A stretch of DNA of 64,000 nt, from contig MSTD01000021.1 of NCBI GenBank assembly GCA_001942045.1, positions 29,011 to 93,010 on the forward strand. Direction: 5' to 3'. The notes under the pieces are model-generated. The model saw only the letters and a program-made list of their open reading frames with translations. It had not been told where the DNA came from and ran no database searches. This stretch comes from Mycolicibacterium porcinum. GTDB taxonomy: Bacteria; Actinomycetota; Actinomycetes; Mycobacteriales; Mycobacteriaceae. Numbering within the stretch: position 1 is the stretch's first letter; each line of letters begins with the position of its first letter. The translations under genes and the position numbers were made by a program. Positions 45,368-53,256 of this stretch are shown here, piece by piece.

Positions 45368-45428
45368 GCCCGGCGGCATAACCTGTCAATAGCCATTTGG
45401 GGGTTAGATACGAAACTGACGGAGGTGG

Positions 45429-45763
45429 GGGCTGCGCGACGAGGGTCTGCTGCTCGATCTGCTCAACACCACGCCGGTGGTCGAAGGAAGGCAGCACGAC
45501 GTGACCGAAGACGGCTTGAACTGGGAGCTCGATACCGACGACGCGCGGCGATGCGCCCTGCGGGCGATTCTGGCGTGGGAGGCGCTGCGGGCCGAGGGCT
45601 CGGGGCGGCTACGCGCGTGTGCAAACCCGGACTGCCGGCTGTTCCTGATCGATCGGAGCAAGCCGAACACTGCACGTTAGTGTTCGATGGTTACCTGCGG
45701 AAACCGCATGAAGGCGCGCCGGTATCACCAGCGCGTGAGGACTGCGAAGACTGACGAACAGTC
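45429..45763 (+). pseudogene. CGNR/ABATE-type zinc-finger regulator, decayed
   Basis: One frame reads LRDEGLLLDLLNTTPVVEG, then WELDTDDARRCALRAILAWEAL and RACANPDCRLFLIDRSKPN, followed by TAG at 45678-45680 and then CSMVTCGNRMKARRYHQR. This is the ABATE plus CGNR zinc-finger architecture. Three lesions are visible: no plausible start codon before RDEGLLLDLL, an internal deletion removing most of the linker between the two ABATE halves, and an amber codon where relatives have Trp (R-W-C). The stop splits the Cys4 zinc ribbon, so a functional product is unlikely. It was probably the regulator of the divergent hydrolase (inference). Confidence 0.8.
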
Positions 45764-45768
45764 CCTGA

Positions 45769-45879
45769 TCACACCGGGGGATAGGCCGGCGGCGGGTAGA
45801 CGCCACGCAGACCCCAGGCCAGCCACGGGAAGAAGAAGTCGCTCTCGTCGCTGAGGTCGTAGTCAGGATTCGGATCCAT
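45769..45879 (-). CDS. Small protein of 36 aa, acidic-aromatic-proline-rich
   Basis: A short frame from ATG 45879 to TGA 45769 encodes 36 residues: an acidic N-terminus (MDPNPDYDLSDESD), an aromatic core (FFFPWLAWGLRGVY) and a Pro-rich end (PPPAYPPV). Codon choice is GC3-rich, as in neighbouring genes. TAGACT at 45886-45891 (minus strand) ends 6 nt before the ATG, the spacing expected of a mycobacterial leaderless promoter, and no Shine-Dalgarno sequence is present. No family was recognised; the hydrophobic core could associate with a membrane. It runs antisense to the TetR gene direction and abuts the dead CGNR gene. Confidence 0.55.
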   Translation of the reverse strand: MDPNPDYDLSDESDFFFPWLAWGLRGVYPPPAYPPV

Positions 45880-45943
45880 GCCCGGAGTCTAGACGCAGTA
45901 GGCAAGGCCGGAACAGGGCTGCGCACGGAATTGCCTACAATCT

Positions 45944-45959
45944 TCAACCATCTAGTTGA
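45944..45959. promoter_or_regulatory. Candidate TetR operator upstream of 46006
   Basis: TCAAC (45944-45948) and GTTGA (45955-45959) are 5-bp inverted arms around CATCTA. The reverse strand contains AACTAG followed by ATGGTT, words also found in the operator array at 45338-45355. Confidence 0.4.
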
Positions 45960-46005
45960 TTGATTTCCTGGGCAAGGTCCGGGCGATGCTGATAGTGAGT
46001 GTGCT

Positions 46006-46683
46006 ATGTCATCAGACGCAGAGGGCGGCCGGGGCCGCGGCGGTGCGGCCGCCAACGGGACATCCCGCCGCGATGAGCTGCTGACTGTCGCGGCCAAGCT
46101 GTTCGCCGCCCGCGGCTATCACGGCACCCGGATGGACGACGTCGCCGAAGCCGTCGGCCTGAACAAGGCCACGGTTTATCACTACTACTCGAGCAAGTCG
46201 CTGATCCTCTACGACATCTACAAGAGCACGGCAGACTTCACCGTCGAGGCCCTGCACGACGACCCCACCGCGTCGGCCCGGGAAACCATCTACAACTTCA
46301 CCCGGCGGCTGCTGGTCGGCATCGCGGGCGACCTCGAGCGGGCGGCGGTGTACTTCCAGGAAGGCCCCTACATCGCGGAGTGGTTCACCGAGGAGCAGGT
46401 GGCCTACATCCGGCACGCCGAGACCCAGGTCTACGAGCATGTCCGCGATGTGATCGACCGGGGCATCGCCAGCGGCGAGTTCTACGACTGCGATTCCCAT
46501 GTGCTGGCGCTGGGCTACATCGGGATGACGCTGGGCTCCTACCGCTGGTTGCGCCCGCACGGCCGACGGACCGCCCAGGAGATCGCCGTCGAGTTCAGCA
46601 CGGCGCTGCTGCGCGGGCTGATCCGCGACGAGACGGTGCGCAACGAATCCCCGCTCGGTGTCGAGGTCGACGAGAAGGCTTAG
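46006..46683 (+). CDS. TetR family regulator
   Basis: A 225-aa TetR protein with a Gly-rich N-terminus. The HTH spans about residues 20-66 (ELLTVAAKLFAARGYHGTRMDDVAEAVGL and KATVYHYYSSKSLILYDIY), followed by a TetR_C domain of the KstR2/FadR-like mycobacterial type. TGATAGT at 45990-45996 could be its -10 box, which would make the transcript nearly leaderless. It is 3 nt upstream of an SDR gene, so the two form a regulator-enzyme operon. Confidence 0.87.
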   Translation: MSSDAEGGRGRGGAAANGTSRRDELLTVAAKLFAARGYHGTRMDDVAEAVGLNKATVYHYYSSKSLILYDIYKSTADFTVEALHDDPTASARETIYNFTRRLLVGIAGDLERAAVYFQEGPYIAEWFTEEQVAYIRHAETQVYEHVRDVIDRGIASGEFYDCDSHVLALGYIGMTLGSYRWLRPHGRRTAQEIAVEFSTALLRGLIRDETVRNESPLGVEVDEKA

Positions 46684-46686
46684 AAC

Positions 46687-47460
46687 ATGACTGATCTGTT
46701 CCGACTGGACGGCAAGGTCGCCGTCGTCACCGGCGGCGGCCGCGGCATCGGCCTGATGATGGCCCGCGGCCTCCTGCAGGCCGGGGCATCCGTATACATC
46801 TCCAGCCGAAAGGAAGCCGAGCTCAACGCGGCCGTGGAGACGCTGTCACCGCTCGGCCGGATCTCCGCGGTGCCCGCCGACCTGGGCACCGCGGAAGGCG
46901 TCGCCGCCCTCACCGCCGCGGTGACCGGCCGCGAGGACGCCCTCCACGCCCTGTTCAACAACGCGGGCGCGGCCTGGGGCGCACCGTATGACGAGTTTCC
47001 CGAATCCGGGTTCGACAAGGTCTACGACGTCAACGTCAAAGGTGTGTTCCTGTTGACCCGGGCGCTCACCCCGTTGCTGAATTCCGCTGCCACCGAGGAT
47101 GATCCGGCCCGCGTGATCAACACCGGCAGCATCGACGGCATCGTCGCGCCCGGCAAGGGCCGCGACAACTTCTCCTACAGCGCCAGCAAGGCCGCGGTGC
47201 ACATGCTGACGAAGCACCTCGCCGGTGAACTGGCCCCGAAGATCCTCGTCAACGCGATCGCACCGGGGCTGTTCGAATCCCGGATGACGAAGGAGATGCT
47301 GCGCGCCGGCTCCGCCGCTGTCGGCTCGGCCCTGCCGCTCGGCCGGATCGGGCAACCCGACGACATCGCCGGCATCTCGGTGTTCCTGGCCAGCCGGGCC
47401 AGTGCCTACATCACCGGCGCGGTCATCCCGGTCGACGGCGGCGTGAGCACCATCAGGTGA
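46687..47460 (+). CDS. Short-chain dehydrogenase/reductase
   Basis: A 257-aa classical SDR with cofactor motif TGGGRGIG (residues 15-22), NNAG (91-94), Ser148, and catalytic Tyr164/Lys168 in YSASK. The C-terminal IPVDGGVSTIR is standard. The absence of an acidic residue at the end of strand 2 (YISSRKEAE) favours NADP(H). Substrate unknown; the adjacent TetR gene suggests a lipid or alcohol substrate. Its last 8 nt overlap the convergent DoxX-like gene. Confidence 0.88.
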   Translation: MTDLFRLDGKVAVVTGGGRGIGLMMARGLLQAGASVYISSRKEAELNAAVETLSPLGRISAVPADLGTAEGVAALTAAVTGREDALHALFNNAGAAWGAPYDEFPESGFDKVYDVNVKGVFLLTRALTPLLNSAATEDDPARVINTGSIDGIVAPGKGRDNFSYSASKAAVHMLTKHLAGELAPKILVNAIAPGLFESRMTKEMLRAGSAAVGSALPLGRIGQPDDIAGISVFLASRASAYITGAVIPVDGGVSTIR

Positions 47461-47833
47461 CGGGCAGGGTGAACCAGCCCCAGGCCAAGAAGACGAACAC
47501 ACCGAGATAGACGATGTCGCCGGCCATGTAGAGCCACTCGCTGCGACGGAATCGCGTGGTGGCGGCGCCGGCCATGAAAAGGGCCAGGCCGCAGGCGGCA
47601 ACCGGGGTCAGCACCGGTGCGATGCCCACCGCGACGGGTAGCACCAGGCCGAGTGCGCCGACCAGTTTGATGACCCCGATCGCCTTGAGGTGGCCGGCAC
47701 CGAAGTCGTCGACCCAATGCTGTGTCTTGCCGATCGACCGGTACCTATCGCGCGACAACACGAGCATGGTGGTGCCGCCTGCGGCGTAGGCCGCCGCGGC
47801 GATGATGGTGATGATCCAGAGGGCGGTGTGCAT
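47453..47833 (-). CDS. DoxX-like small membrane protein
   Basis: A 126-aa protein with four membrane helices in the DoxX_2 pattern: GHLKAIGVIKLVGALGLVLP, then TPVAACGLALFMAGAATTRFRRSE. ATG 47833 was chosen over 47845 because GAGCGAGGA precedes it. It is divergent from an ECF41-type sigma factor gene. ECF41 sigma factors are commonly encoded next to DoxX-like, oxidoreductase or carboxymuconolactone decarboxylase-like genes, so it is the likely target (family knowledge plus context). Confidence 0.8.
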   Translation of the reverse strand: MHTALWIITIIAAAAYAAGGTTMLVLSRDRYRSIGKTQHWVDDFGAGHLKAIGVIKLVGALGLVLPVAVGIAPVLTPVAACGLALFMAGAATTRFRRSEWLYMAGDIVYLGVFVFLAWGWFTLPVT

Positions 47834-47913
47834 TCCTCGCTCCATTCCGTGGTTACGTCGAGCCCAGCCGGCTCGTCACCTATATGACGGATCCGCGCGA
47901 CGAGAGGTAACTG

Positions 47914-48810
47914 ATGAGGCCCGAGGGATCACTGGCGGAGGTATTCGAGGAACAGCGCCCGCGACTTTTCGCGGTGGCCCATCGCGTCCTTGGTTCCAGG
48001 TCCGACGCCGAGGACGCGGTACAGGAAGCGTGGCTGCGACTGTCCCGGCAGGACGCGGACTCGATCGAGAACGTCGCCGGCTGGCTGACCACGGTGGTGG
48101 GCCGCATCTGTATCGATATGTTGCGATCACGCACCAGCAGGGCCGAGGTGACGTCCACCGCTGAGATTCCCGAATTCGTCGTCACCGAGGACGTGGACAC
48201 CCGGGAAGACTCCCCGGAGGATGCCGCGGTGCTCGCAGACTCGGTCGGGCTGGCGATGCTCGTGGTGCTGGGATCGCTGCGCCCGGACGAACGTCTCGCG
48301 TTCGTCCTGCACGACATGTTCGCCGTGCCGTTCGCCGAGATCGGGCAGATCCTGGACCGATCGACCGACGCCGTCAAGATGCTGGCCAGCCGCGCCCGCC
48401 GGAAGGTGCAGGACGTGCCGCCGCCCACCGGAGGCCGCCGACGCAAGCAGGAGCAGCGTGAGGTTGTCGACGCCTTCCTGGCCGCCGCGCGCGACGGCGA
48501 CTTCGATGCCCTGCTGCGCGTGCTGGATCCCGACGTCACATGGCAGCGGTACACGGCCACCGGGATGACCGTCGGGACCGGATCGGACGCCATCGTCGAC
48601 GCGGTCCGGCGCGGCCAGGGGACCCGCGTGCTGGCCCGGCGCGTGTCGGTGAACGGCGAGCCGGGGATCCTGGCGTGGGGGCCGACGGGTCGTCCGCTCA
48701 GCCTGATGGCCTGCGTCGTCGACGGGGGCCGACTGGTGGGGATCGTGTCGATCGTCGATCCCCGACGGCTGGCCCGGATGTCACTGCCCGAGCCACCTGC
48801 CGGCGATTAA
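47914..48810 (+). CDS. ECF RNA polymerase sigma factor, SigJ/ECF41 type with SnoaL-like tail
   Basis: A 298-aa sigma factor. The sigma2 region is at about residues 8-75 (FEEQRPRLFAVAHRVLGS and DAEDAVQEAWLRL), and sigma4 is at about 105-165 (DERLAFVLHDMFAVPFAEI and STDAVKMLASRARRK). A C-terminal SnoaL-like domain (about 175-290) starts VVDAFLAAARDGDFDALLRVLDPDV. In ECF41 proteins this tail replaces a separate anti-sigma factor and modulates activity. A GAGAGGTAACTG ribosome binding region precedes ATG 47914. It is divergent from the DoxX-like gene, with a CGTCA/TGACG dyad (47874-47889) between them. No convincing ECF41-type promoter was found there. Confidence 0.9.
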   Translation: MRPEGSLAEVFEEQRPRLFAVAHRVLGSRSDAEDAVQEAWLRLSRQDADSIENVAGWLTTVVGRICIDMLRSRTSRAEVTSTAEIPEFVVTEDVDTREDSPEDAAVLADSVGLAMLVVLGSLRPDERLAFVLHDMFAVPFAEIGQILDRSTDAVKMLASRARRKVQDVPPPTGGRRRKQEQREVVDAFLAAARDGDFDALLRVLDPDVTWQRYTATGMTVGTGSDAIVDAVRRGQGTRVLARRVSVNGEPGILAWGPTGRPLSLMACVVDGGRLVGIVSIVDPRRLARMSLPEPPAGD

Positions 48811-48819
48811 CCTGGCCGC

Positions 48820-50538
48820 ATGAAGTCGACCATCCTCTCGCGGCGCGACCTGGACTTCCTGCTCTACGAGTGGTTGGACGTCGAAAAGCTCACGACGCTG
48901 GACCGTTTCACCGAGCACTCCCGCGAGACCTTCGACGGCGTGCAGGACCTGTGCGAGCAACTCGCCACCCGCTACTTCGCGCCGCACAACAAGCTCAGCG
49001 ACGCCAACGAGCCGACGTTTGACGGGCAGACCGTCACGCTGATTCCCGACGTGAAAGAGGCGTGGGACGCGTTCGCGGCCGCCGACCTGATCGCGATGGG
49101 GATGGATGCCGAGATCGGTGGCGCGCAACTGCCGGCCACCGTCGCGCAGGCCGCGTTCGCGTGGATCTCCGCGGCGAACGTGTCGACGTCGGGTTATCTG
49201 ATGCTGACCATCGCGAACGCCAACCTGCTGGCCCGGTTCGGCTCACCCGAGCAGATCGAGACGTTCGTCAAACCCATGCTGGCGGGCCGGTTCTCGGGCA
49301 CCATGGCGTTGTCGGAGACCCAGGCCGGATCGTCGCTGGCCGACATCACCACCCGTGCCGAACCGCAGCCCGACGGCAGCTACCGGCTGTTCGGTTCGAA
49401 GATGTGGATCTCGGGCGCCGAGCATGAGATGACAGAGAACATCGTCAATCTGGTGCTGGCCAAGATTCCCGGTGGCCCGGCCGGTACCAAGGGCATCTCG
49501 TTGTTCATCGTGCCGAAGTTCCTGGCCGACGGGGCTCGCAACGGCGTGGCCATCTCCGGACTGAATCACAAGATGGGCCAACGCGGTATCACCAACACCG
49601 TGCTCAACTTCGACGGTGCCGTCGGCTATCTGGTCGGTGAGCCGCACCGCGGCATCGTCTACATGTTCCACATGATGAACGAGGCCCGGCTGGGCGTCGG
49701 GATGGGCGCCGTCGCGCTCGGCTACACCGGGTACCTCAAGTCGCTGGAGTACGCACGCGAACGCCCGCAGGGTCGGCCGCTGGGTGTCAAGGACCCGTCG
49801 ACCCCGCAGGTACCGATCATCGAGCATGCTGACGTCAAGCGAATGCTGTTGGCGCAGAAGGCCTATGTCGAAGGCGGGCTGGCGCTGGCGCTGTACTGTG
49901 CCAAATTGGTCGACACCGGGTCCGCCGAGGACACCGCAGTGCTCGACATCCTCACCCCGGTCGCCAAGAGTTGGCCGTCGCAGTGGTGTCTGGAAGCCAA
50001 CAGCTTGGCGATCCAGGTGCACGGGGGCTACGGGTACACCCGCGAATACGACGTCGAGCAGCATTACCGCGACAACCGGCTCAACCCCATCCACGAGGGC
50101 ACGCACGGTATTCAGAGCCTGGATCTGTTGGGCCGCAAGGTGACCCAGAATAGTGGAGCTAGCCTGACCGCGCTGGGGGAGCGGATCGGCGCCACCGTGA
50201 CGGCCGGCCGCGCGGCGGCACCTGAGTTGGCGGCTCAGCTCGAGGGGGCCTGGCAGCGGCTGGTGACGGTGACCGGGACGATGTTCGCCTCCGGTGACGT
50301 CGAGGCCGCGATGGCCCACAGTGCGGTGTACCTGGAGGCGTTCGGGCACATCGTGGTGGCGTGGATCTGGCTGGAGCAGTTCCTCGCCGCGGAAGGATGC
50401 ACCGGAGAGTTTTACGACGGCAAGCGTCAGGCCGCCCGGTACTTCTTCCGCTACGAACTGCCCAAGACCACACCACAATTGGACCTGTTGGAGAGCCTGG
50501 ACCGCACCACGCTGGAGATGCAGGACGGCTGGTTCTAG
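48820..50538 (+). CDS. Long acyl-CoA dehydrogenase (DmdC-like)
   Basis: A 572-aa ACAD of the extended type related to methylthiopropionyl-CoA dehydrogenases. The FAD segments are MALSETQAGSSLADITT and GSKMWISGAEHEMTENI, the C-terminal FAD loop is QVHGGYGYTREYDVEQ, and the catalytic Glu lies in NPIHEGTHGIQSLDLLG. An extra C-terminal helical domain (about 470-572) is specific to this subgroup. The substrate cannot be read directly. It starts 9 nt after the sigma factor stop, so it may be cotranscribed. Its stop overlaps the convergent dehydrogenase gene by 4 nt. Confidence 0.88.
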   Translation: MKSTILSRRDLDFLLYEWLDVEKLTTLDRFTEHSRETFDGVQDLCEQLATRYFAPHNKLSDANEPTFDGQTVTLIPDVKEAWDAFAAADLIAMGMDAEIGGAQLPATVAQAAFAWISAANVSTSGYLMLTIANANLLARFGSPEQIETFVKPMLAGRFSGTMALSETQAGSSLADITTRAEPQPDGSYRLFGSKMWISGAEHEMTENIVNLVLAKIPGGPAGTKGISLFIVPKFLADGARNGVAISGLNHKMGQRGITNTVLNFDGAVGYLVGEPHRGIVYMFHMMNEARLGVGMGAVALGYTGYLKSLEYARERPQGRPLGVKDPSTPQVPIIEHADVKRMLLAQKAYVEGGLALALYCAKLVDTGSAEDTAVLDILTPVAKSWPSQWCLEANSLAIQVHGGYGYTREYDVEQHYRDNRLNPIHEGTHGIQSLDLLGRKVTQNSGASLTALGERIGATVTAGRAAAPELAAQLEGAWQRLVTVTGTMFASGDVEAAMAHSAVYLEAFGHIVVAWIWLEQFLAAEGCTGEFYDGKRQAARYFFRYELPKTTPQLDLLESLDRTTLEMQDGWF

Positions 50539-51623
50539 AACTCGATGATCTGGCGCACGGCGCGTCCGTCGGCCAGCTCATCCATGCCGGTGTTGATCTG
50601 ATCGAGGGCGATGGTTGAGGACACCAGCTGCTCGACCGGTAGCCGCCCGGCCCGCCACAGTTCGACGAACCGCGGGATGTCGCGCGACGGCACCGCCGAG
50701 CCCAGGTAGCTGCCGATCAGCGACCGGCCTTCGGCGACGAACCCCAACGGCGACACCGTGATTCGGGCGTCCGGGCGGGGCAGGCCGACGGTGATGGTGC
50801 GTCCGCCGGGGCCGGTGAGCGCGATGGAGGTTTCCAGCGCGGCGGGATGACCGGCGGCTTCGATCACCACGTCGGCCTTGAGGTCGGCGGCCTGCTCAGG
50901 GGTGTAGGTCTCGTGCACACCGAGCGCGCGGGCCTTGGCCAGTTTGTCCGGCAGTTGGTCCACGCCGATGACGCGGACGTCGTCGTGGGCCAGCGCGGTC
51001 AGGGCTGCCGCCATGCCCACGCCGCCCAGGCCGACGACTGCCACGGTCTGGCCGGGCCGCGGGGTGCCCACGTTGAGCACGGCGCCGCCGCCGGTCAGCA
51101 CCGCGCACCCCAACAACGAGGCGACGACGGCCGGTACATCGCTGGGCACGGGCACCACCGAGCGACGGTCCACGACAGCGTAGGTGGCGAAGCCGGAGAC
51201 CCCGAGATGATGGAACACGGGCCGGCCGTCGCGGGTCAGCCGGATGTCGCCGTTCATCAACGTGCCGGCGCCATTGGCGGCCGATCCCGGACCGCACGGT
51301 GTCAGGCCGTCGGTGGCGCATGCCGGGCACTCTCCGCAGCGTGGGAGGAACGTCATCACCACCCGTTGGCCGAGCGGGAGGTCCGAATCACCGGCCTCGA
51401 CGATCCCGGCCGCCTCATGGCCCAGGAGCATCGGGACCGGGCGCACCCGGTTGCCGTCCACGACAGACAGATCGGAGTGGCACAAGCCGGCGGCCTCGAT
51501 GCGCACCAGCAGTTCGCCCGGGCCCGGTTCGGCGAGGTCGAGGTCACTTACCCGGATCGGTTGCGACTCGGCGTACGGGCGGGACAGACCGATGTGCTCG
51601 AGCACGGCGCCGCGGATCTTCAT
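50535..51623 (-). CDS. Zinc-dependent alcohol dehydrogenase (AdhE1/Rv0162c-like)
   Basis: A 362-aa MDR alcohol dehydrogenase. Catalytic zinc ligands are Cys in GLCHSDLS and His in LLGHEAAGIV. The structural zinc lobe is CGECPACATDGLTPC. The Rossmann motif is VAVVGLGGVGMAAALTAL, followed by VIGVDQLPDKLAKA. The sequence type is the class III-like, NAD- or NDMA-linked dehydrogenase group. Position before the thioesterase and TB18.5-like genes matches Rv0162c-Rv0164. ATG 51623 was used; the frame extends two codons upstream. Confidence 0.9.
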   Translation of the reverse strand: MKIRGAVLEHIGLSRPYAESQPIRVSDLDLAEPGPGELLVRIEAAGLCHSDLSVVDGNRVRPVPMLLGHEAAGIVEAGDSDLPLGQRVVMTFLPRCGECPACATDGLTPCGPGSAANGAGTLMNGDIRLTRDGRPVFHHLGVSGFATYAVVDRRSVVPVPSDVPAVVASLLGCAVLTGGGAVLNVGTPRPGQTVAVVGLGGVGMAAALTALAHDDVRVIGVDQLPDKLAKARALGVHETYTPEQAADLKADVVIEAAGHPAALETSIALTGPGGRTITVGLPRPDARITVSPLGFVAEGRSLIGSYLGSAVPSRDIPRFVELWRAGRLPVEQLVSSTIALDQINTGMDELADGRAVRQIIEF

Positions 51624-51649
51624 GCCCACCAGCCTGTCAGACTCCAGTC

Positions 51650-52114
51650 ATGACCGACGGAGCCCAGTTGACCCGCGAGGATTTTCCGCTGCATTGGCCG
51701 GTGCTGACCCGATGGACGGACAACGACATGTTCGGCCACCTCAACAACGCGGTGTACTACGAACTGTTCGACACCGCGATCAACGCCTGGATCAACACCA
51801 ACTGTGACGTCGATCCGGTCAACGCTCCCTGGCTGGGTGTGGTCGCCGAGTCAGGCTGTCGCTACTTCGCCGAGCTGAAGTTCCCCGACCCGTTGGTCGT
51901 CGGCCTGGCGGTGACCCGGTTGGGGAACAGCAGTGTCACCTACCGGCTCGGGTTGTTCGAGCCGAATGGCCCGGTGGCGGCGGTCGGCCACTGGGTGCAT
52001 GTCTATGTGGACCGGACCACGCGGCGGCCGGTACCGATTCCCGACGTGATCCGCGATCTGCTGCAGTCGATATGCTCGCCGGATGCCACTCGTGAGCAAG
52101 ACCGTCGAGGTTGA
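51650..52114 (+). CDS. Hotdog-fold acyl-CoA thioesterase (Rv0163-like)
   Basis: A 154-aa 4HBT-type thioesterase. The catalytic block is LTRWTDNDMFGHLNNAVYYELFDTAINAWI (in pieces), with Asp in TDNDMFGH as the expected nucleophile or base. The central strands are FAELKFPDPLVVGLAVTRLG. The acyl-CoA substrate is unknown. It is divergent from the dehydrogenase gene with 26 nt between starts. Its end overlaps the next gene by 32 nt, as expected for an operon. Confidence 0.88.
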   Translation: MTDGAQLTREDFPLHWPVLTRWTDNDMFGHLNNAVYYELFDTAINAWINTNCDVDPVNAPWLGVVAESGCRYFAELKFPDPLVVGLAVTRLGNSSVTYRLGLFEPNGPVAAVGHWVHVYVDRTTRRPVPIPDVIRDLLQSICSPDATREQDRRG

Positions 52115-52523
52115 TGCCCCTGCCGAGAAGATCATGGCGATCGTCGGTGATTTCGAGGCCTATCCGCAGTGGAACCCCGAGATCAAGGGCTGCTGGATTT
52201 TGGCCCGCTATGACGACGGCCGGCCCAGCCAGTTGCGGCTCGACGTCGAGATCCAGGGTCAGTCCGGGGTCTTCATCAACGCGGTCTACTACCCCGCCGA
52301 GAACCAGATCTTCACGGTGATGCAGCAGGGTGACCACTTCACCAAGCAGGAGCAGAGGTTCTCGGTCGTGCCGCTCGGGCCGGACAACACCCTGCTTCAG
52401 GTCGACCTCGACGTCGAGGTCAAGCTGCCGGTCCCGGCCATGATGGTGAAGAAGTTGGCCGGCGACACGCTCGACCATCTGGCGAACGCCCTCGTGGGCC
52501 GGGTGCAGCAGCTGTCGGCCTAG
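52083..52523 (+). CDS. SRPBCC-fold lipid-binding protein (TB18.5/Rv0164-like)
   Basis: A 146-aa START/SRPBCC protein. The sequence PLVSKTVEVDAPAEKIMAIVGDFEAYPQWN (in pieces), ILARYDDGRPSQ and VMQQGDHFTKQEQ closely follow what I recall of Rv0164 (TB18.5). The fold makes a hydrophobic pocket for a lipid or polyketide; the ligand is unknown. ATG 52083 lies inside the end of the thioesterase gene and aligns with the conserved MPxxSKTVEV start. The mce1R gene follows, after a decayed 730-bp stretch. Confidence 0.9.
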   Translation: MPLVSKTVEVDAPAEKIMAIVGDFEAYPQWNPEIKGCWILARYDDGRPSQLRLDVEIQGQSGVFINAVYYPAENQIFTVMQQGDHFTKQEQRFSVVPLGPDNTLLQVDLDVEVKLPVPAMMVKKLAGDTLDHLANALVGRVQQLSA

Positions 52524-52851
52524 GCCGCGCGGTCGGCCGCTGCCGCCCGCAGTTCGAGTACGCGATTGCGGTGCGGTACTCGGTAGCCCGGGGCATCTCG
52601 GCCGGCCGGTATCGGCCGTGCCTGACCCGGTAGACCCGGCCGTGGTTCATCTCCCACCTCAGCGCGTCCGAAATCGCCTTCGACCGACGCCCTGTGGTGG
52701 TGAAGCCTTGGTCCTCGAGCGCATCGACCAGGTCGGCCACCGATTGCGTGCCGTTTTGCAGCAGCTGCATGGTGAGCACGTAACGGAGGTTGGTGCCGCG
52801 CAGCAGAAGTTTGTCCGCCCATGGCGTTACGGTGCCAGCAGGGTCTGACAG
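52520..52851 (-). pseudogene. Winged-helix-like DNA-binding protein, decayed
   Basis: One minus-strand frame reads TVTPWADKLLLRGTNLRYV, LTMQLLQNGTQSVADLVDAL, GRRSKAISDALRWEMNHGRV and YRVRHGRYRPAEMPRATEYR, a helix-turn-helix-like chain. Near 52560 the natural continuation (RNRVLELRAAAADRAA, stop at 52520) is in another frame, indicating a one-base loss. At the 5' side an in-frame TGA (52852-52854) closes the frame, with no good start before GTG or ATG around 52779-52788. As written, translation would run antisense into the TB18.5-like gene to 52420. A living short gene with an odd C-terminus is less likely. Confidence 0.6.
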
Positions 52852-52880
52852 TCACTCTGGTCGCCGATTTCGGACGGACA

Positions 52881-53187
52881 TCGGATGTGCCCGGCGGCGA
52901 GCGACAATTCAGCGACAATCGCCACACGGGTACCACGGGCCTCGTCAAACCCGTTGTCGCTGAACGTTTTTGCCACTAGTGCATCTCTGGCGCCGTGTGC
53001 CTCAGCTGTTCAATGCCCGACTAGCAGCGACTCTGTCGCTGATATGCGGGCAACCCGAAAACCGTTACGCACGAGGTGGCTTTGCCCTGGAGTGACGCGA
53101 GTAATGATCGCATCTGTGACCGGAGATGCGACCGGGGCAGATGGGGCGATTGTCGCTCGATTGTCGCTGACAGCCGGGCAGGTCCGA
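52881..53187. repeat. MITE-like element with 42-bp imperfect terminal inverted repeats
   Basis: The 42 bp at 52881-52922 match the reverse complement of 53146-53187 at 35 of 42 positions; outer ends are TCGGA and TCCGA. The interior of about 223 bp carries a perfect dyad CAGCGAC-TCT-GTCGCTG at 53025-53041, almost exactly at the centre, plus another TTGTCGCTGA copy near 52954. No convincing gene lies between. This covers most of the gene-free stretch between 52852 and 53256. Confidence 0.6.
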
Positions 53188-53256
53188 CATCGATTTCGCG
53201 CCACGACACGCCGGCAAAGCTGCGCCGACACGCCGGGGTCGGCAAGAGCTGAGCAC

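Noticed and set aside
53010-53231. Minus-strand 73-aa frame inside the inverted-repeat element
   Set aside because: It spans the central dyad and one repeat arm, has no start context, and is better explained as part of the repeat element.
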